Shown here: positions 1 through 6,252 of the stretch, in pieces | How the letters are laid out: each line of letters opens with the position of its first letter | How positions within the stretch are numbered: position 1 is the first letter of the stretch | Notes under the pieces: generated by a model | Seen by the model: only the letters and a program-made list of their open reading frames with translations | The model's database searches: none | What the model was told of the DNA's origin: nothing | Program-made: the position numbers and the translations under genes | From: an uncultured Clostridia bacterium | GTDB lineage: Bacteria; Bacillota; Clostridia; Christensenellales; Borkfalkiaceae | Assembly (NCBI GenBank): GCA_944372565.1 | Contig: CALVZR010000004.1 | Span: 1-6,678, forward strand | Length of the DNA stretch: 6,678 nt | Direction: 5' to 3'

Positions 1-15
1 TTCGGGGAACAATCC

Positions 16-44
16 TTGACATTCGGGGGGAATCATAATACAAT
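16..44 (+). promoter_or_regulatory. Sigma70-type promoter of the prfB operon
   Basis: A perfect -35 box TTGACA (16-21) is followed after exactly 17 bases by TACAAT (39-44), one mismatch from the -10 consensus. The predicted transcription start is near 51, giving an untranslated leader of about 47 bases before the prfB ATG at 98. The leader includes a GC-rich stretch (66-80) with the palindrome GGCGCGCC (66-73) and a ribosome binding site GAGG (88-91). No other convincing promoter is visible before the end of ftnA, so this one may serve all five + strand genes. Confidence 0.8.
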
Positions 45-97
45 AAGACCGTACAAACAGACGGAGGCGCGCCCGCCGCGGCAAAGCGAGGTAAAAA

Positions 98-1199
98 ATG
101 ATCAGAACGGACGAATATAAATTAAAAATAAAGGAACTTAAGCGACTCCTCACGGAAGCAGGATACTCTCTTTGACTTAGACCGTCTTAGAAAGGAACTT
201 GCGGAAAAGAAAGCGGAATCGGAAAAGGAAGAGGTGTGGTCGGATCTGAAACGCTCGCAGCAGCTCGCCAAGGAGATCGCGGCGATCGAGAGCAAAACGG
301 ATACCTTCGACGCCGCCGAAAAGGCGATTTCCGATACAGAGGAGATTCTGGCGCTCCTGGAAGAGGAGCAGGACGACAGCCTGGTGCCCGAATTGGAAAA
401 GGAACTTTCCAAAGCGGCGCAGGATATCGAGGATATGCACTTAAAAGCGCTGCTCGGCGGCAAATACGACGCCTGCAACGCCATCATGACGCTGCACGCG
501 GGCGCGGGCGGCACGGAGGCGTGCGACTGGGTTTCCATGCTGTACCGCATGTATATGCGCTACGGCGAGCGGCAGGGCTTTAAGGTGTACGAACTCGACC
601 GTTTAGACGGCGGCGAGGCGGGAATGAAGAGCGTTACCCTCAAATTCGAGGGGCTGTACGCCTACGGTTATCTCAAAGCCGAAAAGGGGGTGCACCGTCT
701 GGTGCGCATTTCCCCGTTCGATTCCAACAAGCGGCGGCACACGTCGTTCGCCTCCATCGAGGTGATGCCGGAAATCGAGGACGAGGGAGAAATTCAGATC
801 CGTTCGGAAGATCTGCGCATCGATACCTACCGGAGCGGCGGCGCGGGCGGACAGCACATCAACAAGACGGACAGCGCCGTGCGCATCACGCACATTCCCA
901 CGGGCATCGTGGTCGCCTGCCAGAACGAGCGCAGCCAGGTGCAGAACAAGGACATGGCGATGAAGATGCTCATGAGCAAACTCATCGAAAAGCGGGAAGC
1001 CGAGCGGCTGGAAAAGGAACAGAGCATCAAGGGCGAGATCAAGAAGATCGAATGGGGCAGCCAGATCAGAAGTTACGTGTTCTGCCCCTACACGATGGTG
1101 AAAGATCACCGCACGGGCTGCGAAACGGGCAACGTTTCCGCGGTGATGGACGGCGAAATTCAGGATTTCATCATCGACTATCTGAAAAAATCGCAATGA
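98..1199 (+). CDS. prfB: Peptide chain release factor 2 (RF2), programmed +1 frameshift
   Basis: RF2 recognises UGA and UAA stop codons in the ribosomal A site and triggers hydrolysis of peptidyl-tRNA. The reading frame opens at ATG 98 (GAGG at 88-91, 6-base spacing) and gives 25 codons ending in CTT followed by an in-frame TGA (173-175). Skipping T173 and reading GAC from 174 continues the frame to TGA 1197-1199, giving a 366-residue protein made from 98-172 joined to 174-1199. E. coli RF2 is 365 residues. In the fused numbering the SPF anticodon-like motif is at 205-207 and the catalytic GGQ at 250-252 (GGAGGQHINKTDSAVRITHIPTG), the same positions as in E. coli. The N-terminal about 100 residues are charged and helical, as in domain 1. 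A start at GTG 234 would lose the family's N-terminus and is rejected. Expression is probably self-limited by the frameshift. First gene of the operon; its stop overlaps the tsaD start. Confidence 0.97.
160..176 (+). promoter_or_regulatory. prfB programmed +1 frameshift site
   Basis: CTT TGA C lies at 170-176, the universal RF2 slip site: tRNA-Leu on CUU slips onto UUU when the UGA waits for RF2, and C after UGA is the weakest termination context. A Shine-Dalgarno-like AGGA lies at 160-163, six bases before CTT. In the E. coli site the AGGGGG stimulator is three bases before CTT, so the stimulator here is both shorter and farther away. When RF2 is scarce, frameshifting gives full-length RF2; when abundant, a 25-residue peptide is released. 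The mechanism is established for the family; the site itself is read directly. Confidence 0.95.
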
Positions 1200-2251
1200 A
1201 AACGAACATCGGCGCGCCTTTCGGAAAAGACGCGCTCATTTTGGGGATAGAAACGTCGTGCGACGATACCGCCGCTGGCATCGTGCGCGGCGGCAGGGAA
1301 ATTTTGGCGGACGAGATCATCACGTCCGCGCCGCGGCACGTGCCGTTCGGGGGCGTGGTGCCGGAGATCGCCTCCCGCGCGCACACCGAGGCGGTGGAGG
1401 AGGCGGTAAAGCGGGCGTTTTCTTCCTCGGGCGTTTCGCCGGAGGAGATAGACGCCGTTGCCGTAACCTACGGCGCGGGGCTCCTGGGCGCCCTCCTCGT
1501 GGGCGTATCCTTCGGCAAGGCGCTGGCGTTCGCGCTGGATAAGCCCCTCGTGGCGGTCAACCACATCCGCGGGCACATCGCGGCGGCCTATCTCGCGGAT
1601 AAAACGCTCGAACCGCCCTTTCTCACGCTGCTCGCGAGCGGCGGGCACACGGCGATCATCTGCGTGAAGTCCTTCACCGAACACGAAGTGCTCGGCTCCA
1701 CTTTGGACGATGCGGCTGGCGAGGCGTTCGACAAAACGGCGCGCGTGCTCGGCCTGCCGTATCCGGGCGGCCCGAACGTGGAAAGGCTGGCGCGCGAGGG
1801 CGCAAACACGGTAAAACTGCCGAAAATGCTTAAAGGCGCGGGCGGATACGACTTTTCTTACAGCGGATTGAAAACCGCGGTGGTCAACTACGTGCACGCC
1901 GCGGAGCAGAGCAAAAAACCGTGGTCGAAGGCGGACGTGGCGCATTCTTTCCAGTGCGCCGCGCTCGACGTACTTGCGGAAAAGCTGTTCGCCGCGGCGG
2001 AGGAGAGGAAGATCGGCGTCGTCGCCGCGGGCGGCGGCGTGAGCGCGAACGGGTATCTGCGCGAGCGGCTCGCAAAAGAGGCTGCCGGGCGGAAGATGAA
2101 ACTCGTTCTCCCCGAAAAGAGATATTGTACGGATAACGCCTGCATGATCGCGGCGGAAGGATATATAAGGTACGCACAGGGCGAATTCGCCTCCCTCGAT
2201 CTCAACGCGGAGGCGTACATCCCCCTGAAAAACGCATCGGAGCCTTTATAA
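1196..2251 (+). CDS. tsaD: tRNA N6-adenosine threonylcarbamoyltransferase TsaD
   Basis: TsaD (YgjD/Gcp/Kae1 family) transfers the threonylcarbamoyl group from threonylcarbamoyl-AMP to A37 of ANN-decoding tRNAs, forming t6A, in a cytoplasmic complex with TsaB and TsaE; neither partner nor TsaC is in this window. The 351-residue product has the N-terminal ETSCDDTA motif (19-26) of the ASKHA fold, the metal-binding HIRGH (His123, His127), SGGHT (148-152), the glycine-rich GVVAAGGGVSANGYLR (274-289) and TDNA with metal-ligand Asp313. E. coli TsaD is 337 residues; this one has about 14 extra N-terminal residues. ATG 1196 is chosen because it overlaps the prfB stop as ATGA and no clear ribosome binding site precedes it, which suggests translational coupling. 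The frame stays open upstream to 1052, but that part lies in prfB and is not used. ktrB follows after 9 bases. Confidence 0.96.
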   Translation: MKTNIGAPFGKDALILGIETSCDDTAAGIVRGGREILADEIITSAPRHVPFGGVVPEIASRAHTEAVEEAVKRAFSSSGVSPEEIDAVAVTYGAGLLGALLVGVSFGKALAFALDKPLVAVNHIRGHIAAAYLADKTLEPPFLTLLASGGHTAIICVKSFTEHEVLGSTLDDAAGEAFDKTARVLGLPYPGGPNVERLAREGANTVKLPKMLKGAGGYDFSYSGLKTAVVNYVHAAEQSKKPWSKADVAHSFQCAALDVLAEKLFAAAEERKIGVVAAGGGVSANGYLRERLAKEAAGRKMKLVLPEKRYCTDNACMIAAEGYIRYAQGEFASLDLNAEAYIPLKNASEPL

Positions 2252-2260
2252 GGGAAAACC

Positions 2261-3604
2261 ATGATCAAATCGAAAAGAAAGCTGACCGCGGCGAGGTTCC
2301 TCGTATTGGGATATCTCGTCGTCATCCTCGCGGGATCGCTGCTTTTATGCCTGCCGATCTCCTCTGCGGAACGCGTGTGGACGCCTTTCGTCGATTCGCT
2401 TTTCACCGCGACGAGCGCCACCTGCGTGACCGGACTTATCGTGTACGATACATATATCCACTGGTCGCTGTTCGGGCAGATCGTCATCATTCTGCTCATC
2501 CAGATCGGCGGCGTGGGGTTCATGACCGTCATCACGATGTTCAGCATGTTCCTCCGCAGGAAAATCGGCCTTTACGAGCGGAAAGTGCTGATGCAGTCCG
2601 CCGGAACGGGCAGGATCGGCGGCATGCTGCACCTCATCAAGCGCATTCTGCTCTTCACGCTGGTTTTCGAACTGTTCGGCGCAATCGTGCTCGCCACCCG
2701 TTTCGTGGGCGATTTCGGCTGGGCAAGGGGAATCTATTTTTCCGTGTTCCACGCGGTTTCCGCGTTCTGCAACGCGGGGTTCGACCTGATGGGATACTGG
2801 GGGACGGAGTTCGCCTCCCTCACCCGCTATGCGGGCGATCCCGTCGTCAATCTCACGATCATGTTCCTCATCGTCGTCGGCGGGCTGGGGTTCGTCGTGT
2901 GGGGGGACGTGGTGGACTGCCGTTTCCGTTTCAAAAAATACGCGCTGCATACGAAGATCGTCATCATCTTCACGCTCGCGCTGATTTTCGGCAGCGCCGT
3001 CATCTTCTTTTTCTCGGAGGCAAACCACGCGTTTAAGGGGTTCGATACGGGCGAGCGGATTTTAGCGGCGTTCTTCCATGCGATCTCCCCGAGAACGGCG
3101 GGGTTCAACACCGCGCCCATGGATAAACTTTCCGAAGGCGGGCTGTTGTGGACGGTGGTGCTCATGTTTATCGGCGGCAACACGGGGTCCACGGCGGGCG
3201 GCGTGAAGATAACCACCGTCGTCGTGGCGATCATGGGGCTTTTCGCCGCGGCGAAGAACGATACTTCGGCCACCGTGGCGAAGAAAAACGTGAACACCTC
3301 CCTCATTTTGCAGGCGTTCGCCATCATCGGCGTGTATCTCGTGATGGTGATCGTTTCGGTGATGCTGCTCTCTTTCGCGGAACCGTTCGCGATGGAGGAG
3401 CTCTTGTTTGAAGTGGTGTCCGCCATCGGCACGGTGGGACTGACCACGGGCATCACGCCGGATCTCACGGCGTTTTCCAAAGTATTGCTCGCGCTGCTGA
3501 TGTTCAGCGGCAGGGTGGGGGCGTTCTCGCTCCTTTCCGCCATCGCGGAAAAGCGGGAAAATCCGCCCGTCAAACGCCCCGACGGGAAAATCTTTATCGG
3601 TTAA
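2261..3604 (+). CDS. ktrB: Potassium uptake channel subunit, TrkH/KtrB type
   Basis: Membrane pore of a Ktr/Trk potassium uptake system. The 447-residue length matches KtrB (B. subtilis about 445) rather than the longer E. coli TrkH. The protein is strongly hydrophobic, with the four M1-P-M2 repeats of the SKT family. Each pore loop keeps its filter glycine: SATCVTGL (Gly58), CNAGFD (Gly173), SPRTAGFNT (Gly281) and GTVGLTTG (Gly393). The small-residue gate loop GGNTGSTAGGVK (305-316) is present, as is the conserved arginine in SGRVG (Arg418) of the last membrane helix. The ATG follows the tsaD stop by 9 bases, with an AAGGGA ribosome binding site (2250-2255) overlapping that stop codon. The adjacent ktrA encodes the cytoplasmic gating ring that this channel requires. 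No truncation or missing filter residue is seen. Confidence 0.95.
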   Translation: MIKSKRKLTAARFLVLGYLVVILAGSLLLCLPISSAERVWTPFVDSLFTATSATCVTGLIVYDTYIHWSLFGQIVIILLIQIGGVGFMTVITMFSMFLRRKIGLYERKVLMQSAGTGRIGGMLHLIKRILLFTLVFELFGAIVLATRFVGDFGWARGIYFSVFHAVSAFCNAGFDLMGYWGTEFASLTRYAGDPVVNLTIMFLIVVGGLGFVVWGDVVDCRFRFKKYALHTKIVIIFTLALIFGSAVIFFFSEANHAFKGFDTGERILAAFFHAISPRTAGFNTAPMDKLSEGGLLWTVVLMFIGGNTGSTAGGVKITTVVVAIMGLFAAAKNDTSATVAKKNVNTSLILQAFAIIGVYLVMVIVSVMLLSFAEPFAMEELLFEVVSAIGTVGLTTGITPDLTAFSKVLLALLMFSGRVGAFSLLSAIAEKRENPPVKRPDGKIFIG

Positions 3605-3617
3605 AAGGAGAGGGAGT

Positions 3618-4265
3618 ATGAAATCGATTCTCATCATCGGTATGGGCAGATTCGGCAGGAGCCTTGCGGACAAGCTCCTCGAACTCGGCAACGACATCAT
3701 GATCGTGGACAAGCGGGAGGAGATCATCAACGAACTCGCCCCGCGCTTTACCAACGCGCTCATCGGCGACGCCACCAATCTCGGCGTGCTCAAAAGCCTG
3801 GGCGTGAACAATTTCGACGTGTGTTTCGTCGCCATCGGCGAAAATTTCCAGTCCTCTTTGGAAGTTACGTCCCAGCTCAAGGATCTGGGCGCGAAATACG
3901 TCGTTTCCAAGGCGTCCACGTCCTTGCAGGCGAAATTCCTTTCGCGCTGCGGCGCGGACGAGGTAACCTATCCCGAACGGGATATGGCGGAAAAACTCGC
4001 CATGCGATTCAATGCGGATAACATCTTCGATTACGTGGAGATCTCCTCGGAGTTCGGCATTTTCGAAATCGCCGTGCCCAAAAGCTGGGTGGGCAGCACG
4101 GTTTCCGCCACGAAAGCGCGGCAGGCGCACAACATCAATATCATCGCGACCAAGAAAAACGGCGTGATCAAGATGCTCACGGGGGCGGATTACGTGTTTT
4201 CCGCGGACGAGCACCTCGTGCTCATCGGCAGGGCGGACGACGTTTTCCGCATCACGAACAGGTAA
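3618..4265 (+). CDS. ktrA: Potassium uptake regulatory subunit, RCK domain (TrkA/KtrA)
   Basis: Cytoplasmic gating subunit that forms an octameric RCK ring under KtrB dimers and opens or closes the channel in response to nucleotides. The 215-residue product has one RCK_N Rossmann domain (about 1-130) with the dinucleotide motif GMGRFG (8-13), the acidic Asp31 at the end of the second strand (MIVDKR) and GDATN (50-54). It is followed by an RCK_C (TrkA_C) domain (about 140-215, IAVPKSWVGSTV onward). A single RCK unit of this length fits KtrA (B. subtilis 222) rather than the double-unit E. coli TrkA. RCK_C domains of Gram-positive KtrA bind cyclic di-AMP; whether this one does cannot be decided by eye. 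The ribosome binding site AAGGAG (3605-3610) is 7 bases from the ATG, and the gap from ktrB is 13 bases. Confidence 0.95.
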   Translation: MKSILIIGMGRFGRSLADKLLELGNDIMIVDKREEIINELAPRFTNALIGDATNLGVLKSLGVNNFDVCFVAIGENFQSSLEVTSQLKDLGAKYVVSKASTSLQAKFLSRCGADEVTYPERDMAEKLAMRFNADNIFDYVEISSEFGIFEIAVPKSWVGSTVSATKARQAHNINIIATKKNGVIKMLTGADYVFSADEHLVLIGRADDVFRITNR

Positions 4266-4308
4266 AAACGCGCCGACGCGCGGAAAAAATAAAGAGGAGG
4301 AAAGAAAA

Positions 4309-4830
4309 ATGTTGCACGAAAAGATCGCAAAGATGATCGACGAGCAGGTGAACAAGGAATTTTATTCGGCATATCTTTATCTCGATTTCGCGAATTACTA
4401 TGCGGACGAGGGAATGGACGGATTCGCGCATTGGTACGAGGTGCAGGCGCAGGAAGAGCGCGACCACGCCATGATGATGCGCCGCTATCTCATCGATAAC
4501 GGAGTGCGCGTGACGAGCGGCGCGATCGCCAAGCCCGACAAGGCGTTCAAAACGGCGCTCGATCCGCTGTATGCCGCGCTCGAACACGAAAAATACGTTA
4601 CTTCTCTTATCAACGGAATCTATCGCGAGGCGATGGCGCAGCAGGATTATAAGACAATGCAGTTCCTCGACTGGTTCATCAAGGAGCAGGGAGAGGAAGA
4701 AAAGAACGCGGAAGACCTCATCCGCAAGATGAAACTTTTCGGTTCGGACGCGAAAGGCGGGCTGTACGCGCTCAATCAGGAATTGGCGGCGCGGGTATAT
4801 ACCCCTTCCGCAAACGCCCCCGCAATGTAA
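4309..4830 (+). CDS. ftnA: Non-haem bacterial ferritin (FtnA type)
   Basis: Iron-storage protein that oxidises Fe(II) at a di-iron ferroxidase centre and stores the mineral in a 24-subunit cage in the cytoplasm. The 173-residue four-helix protein keeps the ferroxidase ligands at E. coli FtnA numbering: Glu17, Glu50, His53, Glu94, Gln127 and Glu130, with Tyr24 beside them. Site C residues Glu44, Glu49, Glu126 and Glu129 are also present. No haem-ligand Met is evident at the bacterioferritin position (residue 52 is Asp), so bacterioferritin is unlikely. The ATG follows a strong AGGAGG (4295-4300, 8-base spacing). The 43-base gap from ktrA holds only a small CGCGC/GCGCG hairpin (4269-4282) without a T tract, so read-through from ktrA is likely. 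No promoter or Fur-like site is recognisable in the gap. Last gene of the operon. Confidence 0.95.
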   Translation: MLHEKIAKMIDEQVNKEFYSAYLYLDFANYYADEGMDGFAHWYEVQAQEERDHAMMMRRYLIDNGVRVTSGAIAKPDKAFKTALDPLYAALEHEKYVTSLINGIYREAMAQQDYKTMQFLDWFIKEQGEEEKNAEDLIRKMKLFGSDAKGGLYALNQELAARVYTPSANAPAM

Positions 4831-4847
4831 AAATTAGTAACAAGGAA

Positions 4848-4878
4848 AACAGCGCGGCAAACGCCGCGCTGTTCTTTT
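4848..4878 (+). terminator. Intrinsic terminator after ftnA
   Basis: A perfect 11-base-pair stem (AACAGCGCGGC 4848-4858 with GCCGCGCTGTT 4863-4873) with an AAAC loop is followed by CTTTT (4874-4878). It begins 17 bases after the ftnA stop and ends the five-gene + strand run. Read on the - strand, the same hairpin is followed by TTTTCCTTG, so it could also act weakly in that direction. Confidence 0.9.
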
Positions 4879-4882
4879 GCAA

Positions 4883-4929
4883 AAAAACATTGCGCCCCCG
4901 CGCCGTTCGGCGCGGGGGCGCGGCTTTTT
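4883..4929 (-). terminator. Intrinsic terminator of the - strand membrane-protein gene (bidirectional)
   Basis: A 13-base-pair perfect stem (4892-4904 with 4909-4921) closes a 4-base loop GTTC. On the - strand it is followed by AATG and a run of seven T (4887-4881 in + coordinates), directly after the stop codon at 4928-4930. On the + strand the hairpin is followed by GGCTTTTT, so it may also back up the ftnA terminator. Confidence 0.88.
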
Positions 4930-6163
4930 AATTGTTCCGTTTCATATAGTCGATGTCGCTTTGCATCCGCGCCGCGTCCTCCGCCTGCTGACGGGCGTAT
5001 TCGGTCTGCTTTTCGCTTTCCCGCGCCAGATCCTTCATGTATGCCGCCTGCTGTTTGGCATAGTCGGCTTGTTCGCGCGCGTAACTTGCCTGCTGTTTGG
5101 CATAGTCCGCCTGTTGTTTGGCGTATTCTTCCGCGCGCTGCTGGGAGCGCATTTTTTCGAGGTTGATGTTTTCCATATTCGCCCTGTGCTGCGCCTCCGC
5201 CTGTTCCCGCCTGTCCTGCGCGTGGCGGCGTTCGAGAATGTCGTACACGTCTTTCAGCGTTTCCGCGCGGCTCGATCCGAGCAGCTGCTGCGCCGCGGTG
5301 AGATCCGCGGAAGAGCGGAATTCCGCGGGAATGGGGGCGAGGTAGATGCCGTCGATCAGTTTTCCCACCATGGAGCCGGAAATGAGCTCGAAATATTTAT
5401 CCGAATCCTTTTTCGCGGCGGCGCTCTTTTCCTGATAATACGCGTTGAGTTCCTCTTCCTTTTTCACCGCGTCCTTCCAGATCTCGCATCCGTCGAGATA
5501 TTCGGCGCATTTTTTGCGCTCGGCGGTTTCCTTAAAATGCAGGATCAAACTGAGGATGATTTCCCCGCCGATAAAGATGAGCAGGCAATACCAGATGACT
5601 TTCGGGAAAGACCCGTAATAGAAATAATCGTTTACATGCGGCGGGATCACGGGGCGGAGCAGAAGGGGCACGAAGAAGAAAAAGATGCCGAGCAGCAGCG
5701 GGATGAGGCCGAGAATGTTCTTCCTGTCCTTTGCCGCTTGGTTTTTCGCGATCTCTTCTTTGGCCTTTACGATCTTTTCGTCGTTCAGTTTGCCGCGTTT
5801 GGCTTCGATCGACATCCGCTGCAATCCCTGCGCGCCGAAACTCACGGCGCTCCGCAGGAGAACGTCGCGGATCTGCGAGCAGCTGTTTGCGAACGAGATC
5901 GCCTCCAGCGCGTCTTTTTTCTTTTCCGGCTCGTTGTGGTAAGTTCCCTGATAGACCGCGTTTTCCGAAAGGCCGTTTTCGTACACTTCGGAAAGCGCTT
6001 CCATAGCCTTTTGTCCCGCCTGCAGATGACCGATATACATATCGCTCTCTTTTTGGAACGCCTCTTCCAGCGCGGCGCGCGTTTCATCGAGCGCGCAGTG
6101 CCCGTCGATTTCGCTTTTGAGCCGCGCGTCGAGCGCGTCGCGTTTTTTCTGATTTAAATCCAT
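4928..6163 (-). CDS. Uncharacterised membrane protein with two central helices and C-terminal Tyr-heptad coiled coil
   Basis: Family not recognised. The 411-residue product starts at ATG 6163-6161, chosen because GGGAGG (6174-6169) lies 5 bases upstream and the predicted transcription start is near 6188; the frame stays open to 6223, but that extension would begin upstream of the predicted start site. Layout: a charged helical region (1-148) containing three cysteines or fewer, two hydrophobic segments (about 149-169 and 189-210) joined by a short loop (PVIPPHVNDYFYYGSFPK), and a second long charged region with predicted coiled coil. Basic residues flank the outer ends of both helices (KDRKN, HFKETAERKK), which suggests both arms are cytoplasmic and the loop is outside. 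Residues 347-402 form heptads led by Tyr (YAKQQAD, YAKQQAS, YAREQAD, YAKQQAA). No signal peptide or enzyme motif is seen. It is transcribed divergently from the XRE regulator, which likely controls it. Function unknown; a scaffold or membrane sensor is only a guess. Confidence 0.88.
   Translation of the reverse strand: MDLNQKKRDALDARLKSEIDGHCALDETRAALEEAFQKESDMYIGHLQAGQKAMEALSEVYENGLSENAVYQGTYHNEPEKKKDALEAISFANSCSQIRDVLLRSAVSFGAQGLQRMSIEAKRGKLNDEKIVKAKEEIAKNQAAKDRKNILGLIPLLLGIFFFFVPLLLRPVIPPHVNDYFYYGSFPKVIWYCLLIFIGGEIILSLILHFKETAERKKCAEYLDGCEIWKDAVKKEEELNAYYQEKSAAAKKDSDKYFELISGSMVGKLIDGIYLAPIPAEFRSSADLTAAQQLLGSSRAETLKDVYDILERRHAQDRREQAEAQHRANMENINLEKMRSQQRAEEYAKQQADYAKQQASYAREQADYAKQQAAYMKDLARESEKQTEYARQQAEDAARMQSDIDYMKRNN
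4958..5125 (-). repeat. 21-base imperfect tandem repeat coding heptads
   Basis: Eight 21-base units encode residues 347-402 of the membrane protein. The first four (5042-5125) are well conserved at protein level (Y-A-[KR]-[QE]-Q-A-x). Units at 5042-5062 and 5084-5104 share an identical 17-base end (GCCTGCTGTTTGGCATA), and 5105-5125 differs from these at few sites. The later units (4958-5041) are degenerate, with one good copy YARQQAE (4979-4999). The pattern indicates growth by in-frame duplication of a coiled-coil heptad. Confidence 0.85.
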
Positions 6164-6194
6164 AATTTCCTCCCGACAATAATCTCTATCACAC

Positions 6195-6223
6195 ATTATA
6201 GTCATAATTATAACTATTGTCAA
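6195..6223 (-). promoter_or_regulatory. Consensus promoter of the membrane-protein gene
   Basis: On the - strand, TTGACA (6223-6218) and TATAAT (6200-6195) are both perfect and are separated by exactly 17 bases. The predicted start is near 6188, about 25 bases before the ATG, leaving room for the GGGAGG ribosome binding site. Such a perfect promoter would be expected to need a repressor. Confidence 0.87.
6198..6217. promoter_or_regulatory. Candidate operator 1: 20-base near-perfect palindrome
   Basis: ATAGTCATAA (6198-6207) faces TTATAACTAT (6208-6217): nine of ten base pairs are symmetric. The core is GTCA-N6-TAAC (6201-6214). It fills the spacer of the - strand promoter and overlaps half of its -10 box, while ending at the first base of the + strand -35 box. 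A dimeric Cro/C1-type protein bound here would block the membrane-protein gene. That the neighbouring HTH protein binds here is inferred. Confidence 0.6.
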
Positions 6224-6245
6224 GGAAATGACGTTAAATTATAAT
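6217..6245 (+). promoter_or_regulatory. Promoter of the XRE regulator gene, leaderless
   Basis: TTGTCA (6217-6222, one mismatch from consensus) and a perfect TATAAT (6240-6245) are 17 bases apart. The ATG begins at 6253, only 7 bases after the -10 box, so the predicted transcription start coincides with or lies next to the A of the start codon. The -35 box overlaps the - strand -35 box (6218-6223) in all but one base. Confidence 0.8.
6219..6232. promoter_or_regulatory. Candidate operator 2: GTCA-N6-TGAC
   Basis: GTCA (6219-6222) and TGAC (6229-6232) form an inverted repeat with the same half-site spacing as the core of the 6198-6217 palindrome (GTCA-N6-TAAC). The centres are 18 bases apart. 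This copy covers both -35 boxes and the + strand promoter spacer, so binding here could shut both promoters, including autorepression. AT-rich context makes chance similarity possible. Confidence 0.45.
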
Positions 6246-6252
6246 AGAAATA

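Noticed and set aside
1052..1195. Upstream extension of the tsaD frame
   Set aside because: It lies inside the conserved end of prfB, and the added residues do not resemble any TsaD N-terminus. ATG 1196 gives a near-standard length.
234..1199. RF2 starting at GTG 234 as a separate, shorter protein
   Set aside because: Upstream sequence carries the classic CTTTGAC frameshift, and the joined product places SPF and GGQ at the exact RF2 positions.
4269..4282. CGCGC-CGAC-GCGCG hairpin between ktrA and ftnA as a terminator
   Set aside because: Only 5 base pairs and followed by an A-rich, not T-rich, stretch; at most a minor processing or stability element.
4877..6157. Long + strand open frame (426 residues) opposite the membrane-protein gene
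   Set aside because: It is antisense to a gene with a ribosome binding site, consensus promoter, membrane helices and heptads. Its translation is Phe/Arg-rich with no recognisable domain, and it begins inside a terminator. A GC-rich shadow frame.
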